From the NCBI GenBank assembly GCA_016223165.1, contig JACRPO010000005.1, positions 496,001-560,000 on the forward strand: 64,000 bases of DNA, read 5' to 3'. Below, in pieces: positions 1 to 8,033 of the stretch. The DNA comes from Burkholderiales bacterium. Its GTDB lineage: Bacteria; Pseudomonadota; Gammaproteobacteria; Burkholderiales; Burkholderiaceae_C. Position 1 is the stretch's first letter; each line of letters starts with the position of its first letter. The translations under genes and the position numbers were made by a program. Below the pieces are notes generated by a model. The model saw only the letters and a list, made by a program, of their open reading frames with translations. It did no database searches and was not told where the DNA came from.

Positions 1-336
1 CAAAGCCTCGCTGCCGGGCGCATCGTCAAGATCGACACGCCGCGCACGATCGCCGACGGGGCGCAGACGCAGGCCGCCGGCGCGCTGACCTTCGCGGTCA
101 TCCAGCGCCTCGTGCGGCGCGTGGTCACGGTGTCCGACGCGCAGCTCGTGAGCACGATGCGCTTCTTCGCCGAGCGCATGAAGATGGTCGTCGAGCCCAC
201 CGGCTGCCTGGCGGCGGCGGCGCTGCTCGAAGGCGTGGTCGAGGCACGCGGCCAGCGCGTCGGCGTCATCGTCAGCGGCGGCAATGTCGACTTGCCGCGC
301 TATGCCGAGCTGATCGGCGCCGCCGCCGCGGCCTGA
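1..336 (+). CDS. Threonine/serine dehydratase family, C-terminal part (5' truncated)
   Basis: This gene enters from the left edge; only the last 111 codons are present, in frame from base 1. The residues fit the C-terminal half of a fold-type II PLP enzyme of the threonine dehydratase/serine racemase group: an ADGAQTQ segment near residue 19, an EPTGCLAAAALL helix and the glycine-rich SGGNVD motif near the end, which in this family lies close to the PLP pyridine. The expected reaction is deamination of threonine, serine or a 3-hydroxy-aspartate. The catalytic Lys lies outside the window, so the exact substrate class cannot be set. There is no room for a C-terminal ACT domain, which argues for a catabolic or racemase-like member rather than full-length IlvA. 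Confidence 0.85.
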   Translation, partial: QSLAAGRIVKIDTPRTIADGAQTQAAGALTFAVIQRLVRRVVTVSDAQLVSTMRFFAERMKMVVEPTGCLAAAALLEGVVEARGQRVGVIVSGGNVDLPRYAELIGAAAAA

Positions 337-498
337 GGCTCGGCTGGCTCGAGGCTCGGTTAACGTCCGCGCGACGTCGGCGAATCTCGTGCCTCGGCCC
401 GGCGACGACTGTGGCGGCGACGTCGACGAGCCATTCCACGCGCCATACCGAGCCATACAACACGCCATACGTCGATCCATGACGACAAAGGAGACTCC

Positions 499-2055
499 GT
501 GAGTGATGCCCCCGCCGCGGCCGCGGCTGCCGCCCCCGATGCCGAGGCCGCCAAGCGGCTGAAGGAGCATGTCGAGAAACTGCTGGCACGGCCCGCCGCC
601 GAGAGCAGCGGCGCCGTGCAGATCGGCACGCACCGCCTGGACTACACCGTCTCGGCGGCTTTCCTGCCCGTCGGTGCCGACGGCATCGCCGGTGCCGGCG
701 GCGAGCCGCAGGCCGCCGTGCTCGCCACGGCCTACCTGCTCAAGGGCGCGGCGGCGGCCGAGCGACCGGTGTGCTTCGCCTTCAACGGCGGGCCCGGATC
801 GGCCTCGATCTGGCTGCACCTGGGCGCCCTCGGCCCCAAGCGCGTCGTCGTGCCCGACGACGGCTCGATGCCGTTGCCGCCCTACGGCGTCGAGGACAAC
901 CCGCTCAGCTGGTTCGAGCACTTCGACCTCGTCTTCATCGACCCGCCGCACACGGGCTGGTCGTGCACGGCCAACGAAGCGGCGCGCAAGAAGATGCTGT
1001 CGGTCGACGGCGACGTCGAGGCGCTCTCCGAGGTGGTGCGCGTGTGGCTGACGCGCCACAAGCGCTGGGGCTCGTCGGTCTATCTGGCCGGCGAGAGCTA
1101 CGGCACGACGCGCGGCGCGGCCATCGCCGACAAGCTGCAGTCGCTCGGCGTGGCACTGTCGGGCCTGATCCTCGTCTCGTGCGCGATGGACCTGCAGAGC
1201 ATCGTCTTCGCGCCGGCCAACGACCTGCCGTACGCGCTCTTCGTACCCGGTTTCGCCAACACCGCGCAGTTCCACGGCCTGCTGCGCGGCAGCCTCGCCG
1301 CCTCGCCGGCGGCGGCGCGTGCCGCCGCCGAGGCCTTCGTGCAGGAGGACTATGCCTCGGCGCTGCATGCCGGCTCTCGCCTCGGCGAGAAGGACCGCAG
1401 CCGCATCGCCAAGCGCCTGGCCGAGGTGACCGGCCTGCCGCGCGCGCTCGTCGAGGAGAAGAACCTGCGCATCAGCGACCAGACCTTCTTCTTCGAGGCG
1501 CTGCGCGAGCGCGGCCTCATCGTCGGCCGCCTCGAATCACGCGCCACCGGCCCGATGGCCGCCAGCCGCACGCGCGAGTGGGAGTTCGACCCCGGCATCG
1601 AGGCGATCAGCGCCCCGTACACGATGGCCGCGATGGCCTACTTCCGCGAGATCGGACTCGACCTCGAGGCGCGCTACCAGGTGCTGAACTACGAGGTCAA
1701 CCGTGGCTGGAGCTGGGGCCGCGAAGGCGGCCAGGGCTTCGCCCGCATGGGCTTCGCGTCGACCAGCCCCGACCTCGCGCGCGCGCTGCGCCGCAATCCG
1801 CACCTGAAGGTGCTGGCCGCCAGCGGCCGCTACGACCTCGGCACGCCCTACAGTGCCAGCGACTGGTCTCTCGCGCAGCTCGACATCCCGGCCGACGTGC
1901 GCCAGCGCGTGACGCACCGCTACTACGATGCCGGGCACATGATGTACACACGCCAGGCCGACCTGACGCAGCTCAAGGCGGACCTGGCGGCCTGGCTGCG
2001 AACATCGCGCCATGCACGCCGCCCCGCACATCGCGATCCTCACCGGCGGGGGTGA
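499..2055 (+). CDS. Serine carboxypeptidase, peptidase family S10
   Basis: 518 residues. The alpha/beta-hydrolase features of S10 carboxypeptidases are visible: FNGGPGSAS (oxyanion region, about residue 93), GESYG with the nucleophile Ser200, an Asp near residue 446 in GRYDLGTP and His480 in DAGHMMY. It would release C-terminal residues from peptides. No signal peptide is seen; the N-terminus is an Ala-rich stretch followed by a charged helix, so a cytoplasmic location is likely unless the start is wrong. The start is GTG at 499, with GGAG a few bases upstream (aaaggagactcc). The last 44 nt overlap the following phosphofructokinase gene in another frame, which suggests one transcript. Confidence 0.85.
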   Translation: MSDAPAAAAAAAPDAEAAKRLKEHVEKLLARPAAESSGAVQIGTHRLDYTVSAAFLPVGADGIAGAGGEPQAAVLATAYLLKGAAAAERPVCFAFNGGPGSASIWLHLGALGPKRVVVPDDGSMPLPPYGVEDNPLSWFEHFDLVFIDPPHTGWSCTANEAARKKMLSVDGDVEALSEVVRVWLTRHKRWGSSVYLAGESYGTTRGAAIADKLQSLGVALSGLILVSCAMDLQSIVFAPANDLPYALFVPGFANTAQFHGLLRGSLAASPAAARAAAEAFVQEDYASALHAGSRLGEKDRSRIAKRLAEVTGLPRALVEEKNLRISDQTFFFEALRERGLIVGRLESRATGPMAASRTREWEFDPGIEAISAPYTMAAMAYFREIGLDLEARYQVLNYEVNRGWSWGREGGQGFARMGFASTSPDLARALRRNPHLKVLAASGRYDLGTPYSASDWSLAQLDIPADVRQRVTHRYYDAGHMMYTRQADLTQLKADLAAWLRTSRHARRPAHRDPHRRG

Positions 2056-3070
2056 CTGCCCCGGCCTGAACGCCGTCATCCGCGCGGTGACGCTGGCCCT
2101 CGTGCGCGGCTGCGGCGCGCGCATCACCGGCATCGAGCGCGGCTTCCATGGGCTCGTGGCGCGGCGCGTGCGGCCGCTCGCCACGGCCGACGTGGCCGGC
2201 ATCCTGGCCCAGGGCGGCACCATCCTCGGCACGCACAACCGCTGCGACCCCTTCCGCTGGGAAGGCGCCGATCATTCGGCGGCGGCGATGGACTACGTGC
2301 GCGAGCTCGGCATCGATGCCCTGGTGGCCATCGGTGGCGACGGCACGATGCAGATCGCCGAGCGCTTCCAGCAGCTCGGCCTGCCCGTGGTGGGCGTGCC
2401 CAAGACCATCGACAACGACCTGCCGGCCACCGACCGCTGCTTCGGCTTCGACAGCGCGGTGGCCGTGGTCGCCGAGGCCCTGGACCGGCTGGCGACGACG
2501 GCGCGCAGCCACGGCCGCGTGATGATCCTCGAGACGATGGGGCGCAACGCCGGCTGGATCGCGCTGGAGGGGGGGCTCGCCGGCGGCGCCGACGCCATCC
2601 TGATCCCGGAGCGGACGTTCTCGCTGCAGGCGCTGGCCGAGCGCGCTCGCGAGCGCGAGAGCGTGGGGTCGAGCCTGCTCGTCTGCATGGCCGAGGGCGT
2701 GCGCATCGACGGTGAGGCGGTGGTGCGCGAGCATGTCGCCGACCCGGCCGCGTCCGCGCGCCTGGGTGGCGTCGGCGCCGTGCTCCAGCAGCGCCTGCAG
2801 CCGCTCGTGGGCTGCGAGGTGCGCAGCACATTGCTCGGGCATGTGCAGCGCGGCGGCACGCCCACCGCCTTCGACCGCGTGCTCGCCACGCGCTACGGCG
2901 TGCACGCGGCCGAACTCGTGGCCGCCGGGCGCTTCGGCCGCATGGTGGCGCTGCAGGGCGACAGCGTCACGAGCGTGCCGCTCGTCGACGTGGCCGGGCG
3001 CTCGCGCCCGGTGCCGGCGGACCACGAACTGCTGCGCGCGGCGCTCGGCACCGGCGTGCTGCTCGGCTAG
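2012..3070 (+). CDS. pfkA: 6-phosphofructokinase (PfkA family, mixed ATP/PPi signature)
   Basis: 352 residues, phosphofructokinase superfamily; phosphorylates fructose 6-phosphate to fructose 1,6-bisphosphate. Motifs: TGGGDCPGLN at 11-20, GGDGT at 108-112, PKTIDND at 130-136 (catalytic Asp of TIDND) and MGRNAGW near 177. Family knowledge: Gly in GGDG goes with ATP use, while Lys in PKTIDND is typical of pyrophosphate-dependent and actinobacterial 'group III' enzymes. The pair here is therefore mixed, with ATP more likely. The ATG at 2012 lies inside the end of the carboxypeptidase gene. Many betaproteobacteria lack Pfk and use the Entner-Doudoroff route, so its presence is worth noting. The nested inverted-repeat element begins directly after the stop codon. 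Confidence 0.88.
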   Translation: MHAAPHIAILTGGGDCPGLNAVIRAVTLALVRGCGARITGIERGFHGLVARRVRPLATADVAGILAQGGTILGTHNRCDPFRWEGADHSAAAMDYVRELGIDALVAIGGDGTMQIAERFQQLGLPVVGVPKTIDNDLPATDRCFGFDSAVAVVAEALDRLATTARSHGRVMILETMGRNAGWIALEGGLAGGADAILIPERTFSLQALAERARERESVGSSLLVCMAEGVRIDGEAVVREHVADPAASARLGGVGAVLQQRLQPLVGCEVRSTLLGHVQRGGTPTAFDRVLATRYGVHAAELVAAGRFGRMVALQGDSVTSVPLVDVAGRSRPVPADHELLRAALGTGVLLG

Positions 3071-3227
3071 GAGCCTGTGAACGAATCGTTCACACCCGCT
3101 CGCCACGCCAGAAGGCGCCGGCTCGTCGTTGCAAGCTCGCGATATCGCCGGATATGGCTGCGCTTTGCGCCTCGATCCGACTCCTTCTGGCGCGTCGCTC
3201 GGGCGCGGCTGATTCGTTCACAGGCTC
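3071..3227. repeat. Nested inverted-repeat element, MITE-like or structured RNA
   Basis: The element is bounded by a perfect 17-bp inverted repeat: GAGCCTGTGAACGAATC at 3071-3087 and its reverse complement at 3211-3227. Inside lie a second inverted pair, CGCCAGAAGG at 3106-3115 and CCTTCTGGCG at 3183-3192, and an odd palindrome TGTGAACGATCGTTCACA-like with one centre base at 3076-3094. The left outer arm overlaps that palindrome, so alternative folds are possible. The element has no open frame and starts at the base after the pfkA stop. It looks like a short non-autonomous repeat or a large two-level hairpin acting as transcription end. I saw no second copy in this window. Confidence 0.7.
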
Positions 3228-3310
3228 TCAAGGCCACCGGGTCTTGCCGCGCGCGCCGGCCACGCGTGCCTCGTGCCGCGGGCAGATTTCCAGAATCCGC
3301 CGGCCCGTGG

Positions 3311-3946
3311 TCAGAACGGAGGAGGGCTCTCGAAGACGCATGGCCGTCCGTCGTGCGGATGCTCGAAGGCGAGCCGGCAGGCATGCAGCAGCAGCCGCTC
3401 CTCGGTGGCGCCGTCATCGCCATAGAGCGCGTCGCCGACGATGGCGTGGCCGATGCTGCACAGGTGCACGCGTAACTGGTGCGCACGGCCGCTCACCGGC
3501 TCGAGCTCCAGCCGCGTGCGCCGCGCGGCGGCGTCGCGCCACAGCACGCGCCAGCGCGTGAGGGCGGGGCGGCCATGCTGCGCGTCGATGCGCTGGCGCG
3601 GCCGGTGTGGCCAGTCGACGATGAGCGGCGCATCGATCTCACCGGCGTCTTGCATGGCGAGCCCGTGCACGACCGCCACGTAGCGCTTGTCGACGCGCCG
3701 CTCGGCAAAGGCGGCATTGAGCCTGCGCTGCATCAGGGCACCGCGCGCGAAGAGCATCAGGCCCGAGGTCGCCATGTCGAGCCGGTGCACGACGCGTGCG
3801 TCGGGCCAGCGCACGGCGACGCGCGCACTCAGGCAGTCCTGCTTGTCCGCGCCACGGCCCGGCACGGCGAGCAGGCCGGCCGGCTTGTCCACGACGACCA
3901 GGTGATCGTCCTCATGCCACGCACGCCAGACCTGCCGCTCCTGCAT
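3311..3946 (-). CDS. RluA-family pseudouridine synthase
   Basis: 211 residues from the chosen ATG at 3946. The enzyme isomerises specific uridines in rRNA and/or tRNA. The catalytic motif HRLDMATSG carries the invariant Asp. N-terminal DKPAGLLAVPG and C-terminal RAHQLRVHL segments are typical of the RluA/TruC class; there is no S4 domain, and length and sequence fit RluA itself best. An in-frame ATG at 3982 would add 12 residues. I prefer 3946 because a -10-like TATGCT lies 6 nt upstream of it, which would put the start of transcription at or next to this ATG. The gene converges on pfkA across the repeat element. Confidence 0.85.
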   Translation of the reverse strand: MQERQVWRAWHEDDHLVVVDKPAGLLAVPGRGADKQDCLSARVAVRWPDARVVHRLDMATSGLMLFARGALMQRRLNAAFAERRVDKRYVAVVHGLAMQDAGEIDAPLIVDWPHRPRQRIDAQHGRPALTRWRVLWRDAAARRTRLELEPVSGRAHQLRVHLCSIGHAIVGDALYGDDGATEERLLLHACRLAFEHPHDGRPCVFESPPPF

Positions 3947-3982
3947 GCGTCCAGCATAGCGAGCGCGGCGCCGCGCCTTCAT

Positions 3983-4415
3983 CCCCGTGGGGGACGCACT
4001 GGCCCGTCAGCGCCCTGCGCCGCACGCAACACCCGCGCCTGGGCCTTGACGCGAGGCGGCCATGCGGGCACAGTCCGCGCCGCTGCGCACGCTCGCGGCC
4101 CTTCGACCCGGCGCCCGCCGGTTCCACACACCACCGCCACAGGAGGCTCTGCCATGCGAAACATTGACATTGCCCCTCTGTCGGCCCGTGGCGCCCGCGC
4201 ATTGCGCGGCAGTTCCGAGCATTGAGTTCCACGCTCGCGTCCCTGCGCAAGCAGCGGACGCGTCGCTCAGGTTCGATGCCGACGTGACCTGAGGGTCACG
4301 GTCCGACAAGCCCACTCCCTCTGAGCGCCGAACGGCGCGGCCTCGTGCTGCGCATCGGCTTCGGGGCTGCCGCGCCGGCGCGGTTGCCCGGCTTGATCGA
4401 AGACGAACATCACCG
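3983..4415. other. 433-bp intergenic region between rluA-type gene and rsgA
   Basis: Divergent region. It contains one candidate small ORF (4154-4225, listed separately), a TTGACG hexamer at 4046-4051 with only a poor CACAGT 17 bp downstream, and a small hairpin GTGACC/GGTCAC at 4284-4299. No conserved longer frame, tRNA or obvious riboswitch was recognised. The rsgA promoter must lie here, but no convincing -35/-10 pair was found close to its start. Confidence 0.5.
4154..4225 (+). CDS. Candidate 23-residue small protein or leader peptide
   Basis: A 23-codon frame begins with ATG at 4154, seven bases after a full AGGAGG Shine-Dalgarno sequence at 4141-4146. That is one of the strongest ribosome-binding sites in the window. 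The product begins MRNIDIAPL and ends with TGA at 4223-4225; the rest is Arg/Ala-rich with no membrane segment. The first nine residues recall the start of IbpA-type small heat-shock proteins, but nothing after them does. It lies 190 nt upstream of rsgA. It could be a real small protein, a leader peptide or a decayed gene start. No function is assigned. Confidence 0.4.
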   Translation: MRNIDIAPLSARGARALRGSSEH

Positions 4416-5531
4416 ATGTGGAATGAAGAATCCATGGCGCAGCTGCGTGCCATCGGGCTGGCGCCAACCATGGCCCAGCGGGCGCTGCTGCGCCTGCAGG
4501 CGGCGCAGACACCCGCCACGGCGGGCGGCGGCGCGGCTTCCGACCCGGCCCTGCTGCGCGTGGCCGAGGTGCAGCGCGAGGGCCTCGGCCTGCACGATGG
4601 CCGGCGCGAGCTGGCCGGGCGCCTGCTGCCGGCCCTGCGCAACGAGCTGGCGGCGAATGCCGATGCCATCGCCGTCGGCGACTGGGTGCTCGCCACCCGC
4701 AACGCCTTCGGCGAATGGTGGGTCGGCGAACGCCTGCCGCCGCTCAACCAGCTCGCGCGCCGCCTGCACGACGGCCGCGACAAGGTCGAGCGCGTCGTCA
4801 TTGTGAGCAACGTCGACACGGCGATGCTCGTGATGGGCCTGGACCACGACTACAACCTGCGCCGCCTCGAGCGCTACGTGGCCCTCGTGCGCATGGCCGG
4901 CGTTGCGCCGCTCGTCGTGCTGACCAAGGCCGACCTGTGCGCGGACACCGACGCGAGGCGTGCCGCGGCGCAGGCGCTGTTGCCGGCGGGCGCGGTGGCG
5001 CTCGCGCTCAATGCGCTCGGCGACCAGCCGGCGCAACAACTCGAGCCGTGGCTCGGTGCCGGCCAGACCGTGGTCATGCTCGGCTCCAGCGGCGCGGGCA
5101 AGAGCACGCTCACCAATGCGCTCATCGGCCACGAGGTGCAGCTCACGCAGGCCAACCGGGCCGGCGACAACCGCGGCCGCCACACCACCACGGCGCGTGT
5201 GTTGCACCGAGCCGCCGCCGGCGGCTGCATCATCGACACGCCCGGCCTGCGCACGCTGCGCCTGGATGGCGATGCGCACGCGCTCCAGCAGGTGTTCGAA
5301 GACATCGCCGAGCGAGCCACGGCGTGCCGCTTCCGCGATTGCCGGCACGAAGGCGAGCCCGGCTGCGCCGTGCGGGGCGTGGTGCCCGAGGAGCGTCTGC
5401 GCAACTGGGCCAAGCTGCAGCGCGAGGCGCGCCGCGACACGCTCACCGCGCTCGAGCGCAAGGCGCAGGTCTCGGTGTGGAAGGCGCGCGCACGCGGCGC
5501 CCGCATCCGCATGCAGGCCAAGCGCGGCTGA
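4416..5531 (+). CDS. rsgA: Ribosome small-subunit-dependent GTPase A
   Basis: 371 residues, circularly permuted GTPase that assists late 30S subunit assembly. An N-terminal OB-like part (about 1-125) is followed by the permuted G domain: TKAD (G4) precedes GSSGAGKST (G1), the Arg/Thr-rich switch RGRHTTT, and DTPGLR (G3). A C-terminal zinc-binding segment follows (CRFRDCRHEGEPGCAV). The order G4-G1-G3 is diagnostic for RsgA/YjeQ. The ATG at 4416 has only a weak upstream purine stretch; an in-frame ATG at 4434 is a possible alternative. It converges on the MFS gene, with 72 bp between stops. Confidence 0.93.
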   Translation: MWNEESMAQLRAIGLAPTMAQRALLRLQAAQTPATAGGGAASDPALLRVAEVQREGLGLHDGRRELAGRLLPALRNELAANADAIAVGDWVLATRNAFGEWWVGERLPPLNQLARRLHDGRDKVERVVIVSNVDTAMLVMGLDHDYNLRRLERYVALVRMAGVAPLVVLTKADLCADTDARRAAAQALLPAGAVALALNALGDQPAQQLEPWLGAGQTVVMLGSSGAGKSTLTNALIGHEVQLTQANRAGDNRGRHTTTARVLHRAAAGGCIIDTPGLRTLRLDGDAHALQQVFEDIAERATACRFRDCRHEGEPGCAVRGVVPEERLRNWAKLQREARRDTLTALERKAQVSVWKARARGARIRMQAKRG

Positions 5532-5603
5532 GCGGCAGGAGCTGCGCCGATATGCCTGCTGCGAACCCTGCCTCCCGCCCGGCCCCCGTGCCACGCCCGC
5601 CGG

Positions 5604-6953
5604 TTACCGGCCCCGTGCCGCCGCGCCGCTGTGCTCCGCTGCCGAGTCGCTGCCCGCGACTTCGGCTGCCGGGCCCACCGCCGCGGCCGTGCCGGGCCGG
5701 ACCAGGGCGTCGCGCCGGGCCAGGGCCGGAAACAGGCGCAGCCACAGCGCCGCCACGACGACCGTGCCGAGACCCCCCAGCACCACCGAGCCGACCGGCC
5801 CGAGCCAGGCAGCGGTGGCGCCGGACTCGAACTCGCCGAGCTGGTTGCTGGCGCCGATGAAGACCGAGTTGACGGCGCTGACGCGGCCGCGCATGGCGTC
5901 GGGCGTCTCCAGTTGCACGAGCGACTGCCGGATGACGACGCTGATCATGTCGGCCGCGCCGGTGACGGCCAGCGCCGCCATCGACAGCCAGAAGCGGGTC
6001 GAGAGGCCGAAGACGAGCGTGGCGAGGCCGAACACCGCCACCGCGGCGAGCAACGTGCGCCCGGCATGGCGGCGCACGGGCCAGCGGCTGAGCGCGAGCG
6101 ACATCGCGAGAGCCCCGAATGCCGGCGCGCCGCGCAGCAGGCCGAGGCCGAGCGCATCGACGTGCAGGATGTCCTTGGCGAACATCGGCAGCAGCGCCGT
6201 CGCGCCGCCGAGCAGCACGGCGAAGAGGTCGAGCGAGATGGCGCCGAGTACCACCTTGTGCCCGGCCACGTAGCGCACGCCGGCGAGCAGGCGCGCCCAG
6301 CTCACCGGCTCCAGCTGCGGCGCATGCGCATAGCGGATCGTCAGGCACAGCGCCGCCGCGAGCGCGAAGAGCGTACCGCCGACGGCGTAGGTGGTGGCCG
6401 GGCCCGCCATGTAGACGAGCCCGCCGAGCGCCGGCCCGGCGACGATGGCCGCCTGCAGGCCGGCGGAACTGAAGGCGAGGGCGCGTGCGATCAGTGCCGG
6501 CGGCACCAGCAGCGGCGTCAACGCCTGCTGCGCCGGCATCTGGAAGGCACGCACGGCGCCCAGCGCCACCGAGGCCGCGAGCAGCACCTCGCGCGTGACC
6601 GAGCCGCTCGCCGCGGCCCATGCCAGTGCGACGGCCACCGCCACCTGCGCCGCCAGGCACAGCGCGAGGATGCGCGCGCGCTGGTGCCGGTCGACGACGT
6701 GGCCGGCCACGAGCACGAGCGCCAGCGCCGGCGCGAACTGCAGCAGGCCCACCAGCCCCAGGTCCCAGGCCGAGGCGGTGAGGTCGTACATCTGCCAGCC
6801 CACGGCCACCATCAGCATCTGGCTGGCGGCGGTGCCGGCCAGCCGCGCCAGCCACAGCCGCAGGAAGGCGCGGCACTCGCGCAGCAAGGCCGGCCGGGCC
6901 GGCCGGGCCGGCGGAGAGCGCGGTGCCGAAGGAGCCGGCGAAGCAGCCGTCAA
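5604..6953 (-). CDS. MFS transporter, EntS-like (MFS_3) exporter
   Basis: 449 residues from a proposed TTG start. Twelve hydrophobic segments and the GHVVDRHQR loop between TM2 and TM3 place it in the major facilitator superfamily. It resembles the enterobactin-exporter-like MFS_3 group, which exports small molecules. The substrate is unknown and no siderophore genes are nearby. Start choice: the frame is open upstream to an ATG at 7085, but that would overlap glpQ by over 130 nt and add an Arg-rich, unlikely N-terminus. The TTG at 6951-6953 overlaps the glpQ stop (TTGA), the usual layout of translationally coupled genes. A 9-bp triplication encodes its ARPARPARP leader. Confidence 0.8.
   Translation of the reverse strand: MTAASPAPSAPRSPPARPARPALLRECRAFLRLWLARLAGTAASQMLMVAVGWQMYDLTASAWDLGLVGLLQFAPALALVLVAGHVVDRHQRARILALCLAAQVAVAVALAWAAASGSVTREVLLAASVALGAVRAFQMPAQQALTPLLVPPALIARALAFSSAGLQAAIVAGPALGGLVYMAGPATTYAVGGTLFALAAALCLTIRYAHAPQLEPVSWARLLAGVRYVAGHKVVLGAISLDLFAVLLGGATALLPMFAKDILHVDALGLGLLRGAPAFGALAMSLALSRWPVRRHAGRTLLAAVAVFGLATLVFGLSTRFWLSMAALAVTGAADMISVVIRQSLVQLETPDAMRGRVSAVNSVFIGASNQLGEFESGATAAWLGPVGSVVLGGLGTVVVAALWLRLFPALARRDALVRPGTAAAVGPAAEVAGSDSAAEHSGAAARGR
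6888..6914. repeat. Three 9-bp tandem units in the MFS gene start
   Basis: GGCCGGCCG at 6888-6896 and 6897-6905, and GGCCGGCGG at 6906-6914. The units sit in the first codons of the exporter and encode a repeated Ala-Arg-Pro. Copy changes would keep the frame. Confidence 0.7.
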
Positions 6954-7996
6954 CGGAAGGCGGGCGGCAGCGGCATGCCGCGCCTGGTCATGGCGGCGCG
7001 CACGCGGTCGGGGTAGTCGCTGATGAGGCCGTCGACGCGCCAGTCGAGCAGGCGCTCGATGATCGCCGGGTCGTTGACCGTCCACGGCACGACCTTCAGG
7101 CCGAGCGCGTGCGCTTCGGCGAGCAGGGTCTCCGTGAGGTCGCCATGGAAGGGCGACCAGACGGCCGCACCCGCGGCCTTCACCATGCGCGGCAGCGAGC
7201 CACCATGCGCGGCCAGGCTCAAGCCCGCCGTCCAGCGGCCGTCGGTGATGTTGTCGAGGAACTTCTGCTGCGCGCTCAACGCCACGGTCGGAATCCCGGG
7301 CGCCAGCCGCTGCATCGCGGCCAGCGTGCGCCAGTCGAAGCTCTGCACCGTCACGCGTGCGGCCATGCCGTGCTTGTGCACGACGGCGAGAAGGGCCTTC
7401 ACGAACGGCTCGGCCTCGGGCGTGAGTTCAGGCGTGGCCGGCGTCAGCTTGGTCTCGATGTTGAAGCGCACCGAGCCGGCGCCGCGCTTGCCGACCTCCT
7501 CGAACAGCGCCGCCAGCGTGGGCAACCGCTCGCCGTCGCTGCTGCGCTGTTCGGTCCACTGCTGCGCGTAGCGCGAGCCGGGCTTCGGCCGGCCGACATC
7601 GTGGCGCTGCAGCTCGGCCAGCGTCGACTCGATCACCGCCGGGCCCGGCTCGTCGATCCAGCGGCCTTGCGCGTCGCGCGTGAACGCCGGGTTCAGGCGC
7701 GGGTCGTGCGTGATCACGACCTCGCCGTCGCGCGTGACGTGCACGTCGAGCTCGAGCGTGTCCACGCCGATGGCGAGTGCGGCGCGGAAGGCCGCGAGCG
7801 TGTTCTCCGGCGCGTGCCCGCGCGTGCCGCGGTGCCCCTGCAGCTCGAACGCCGCGGCCGGGCCCGCCAGCAGCGCCGCCAGTGATGCGGCAGCGAGAAA
7901 CCGCGGCAGGAAGGCCGCGACCCGAGCACAGTTCGCCGGCCTCGGCATCCCGCGGCCATGCGTCGCTTGTCTCGGGGATTGTTGCCATGTGCGCAC
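6950..7996 (-). CDS. glpQ: Periplasmic glycerophosphodiester phosphodiesterase
   Basis: Up to 348 residues. GDPD family: GHRGTRGHAPENT with the catalytic His, then LELDVHVTRDGEVVITHDP with metal ligands and second His. It hydrolyses glycerophosphodiesters from phospholipid turnover to glycerol 3-phosphate and an alcohol. A signal peptide with a hydrophobic core and GPAAA cleavage site precedes the domain, so the enzyme is periplasmic. The GTG at 7996 has GGGAGG four bases upstream. An ATG at 7948 would give a shorter, more normal n-region but lacks a good ribosome-binding site. It is the first gene of a two-gene unit with the MFS exporter and diverges from the kinase gene. Confidence 0.87.
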   Translation of the reverse strand: MRTWQQSPRQATHGRGMPRPANCARVAAFLPRFLAAASLAALLAGPAAAFELQGHRGTRGHAPENTLAAFRAALAIGVDTLELDVHVTRDGEVVITHDPRLNPAFTRDAQGRWIDEPGPAVIESTLAELQRHDVGRPKPGSRYAQQWTEQRSSDGERLPTLAALFEEVGKRGAGSVRFNIETKLTPATPELTPEAEPFVKALLAVVHKHGMAARVTVQSFDWRTLAAMQRLAPGIPTVALSAQQKFLDNITDGRWTAGLSLAAHGGSLPRMVKAAGAAVWSPFHGDLTETLLAEAHALGLKVVPWTVNDPAIIERLLDWRVDGLISDYPDRVRAAMTRRGMPLPPAFR

Positions 7997-8033
7997 AGAA
8001 CCTCCCTGTTAAGCTCCCCGGCCACGTCCCTCG

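Noticed and set aside
4154..4290. Small ORF as a frameshifted IbpA-type heat-shock gene
   Set aside because: Only the first nine residues are similar; the other two frames downstream show no alpha-crystallin segments.
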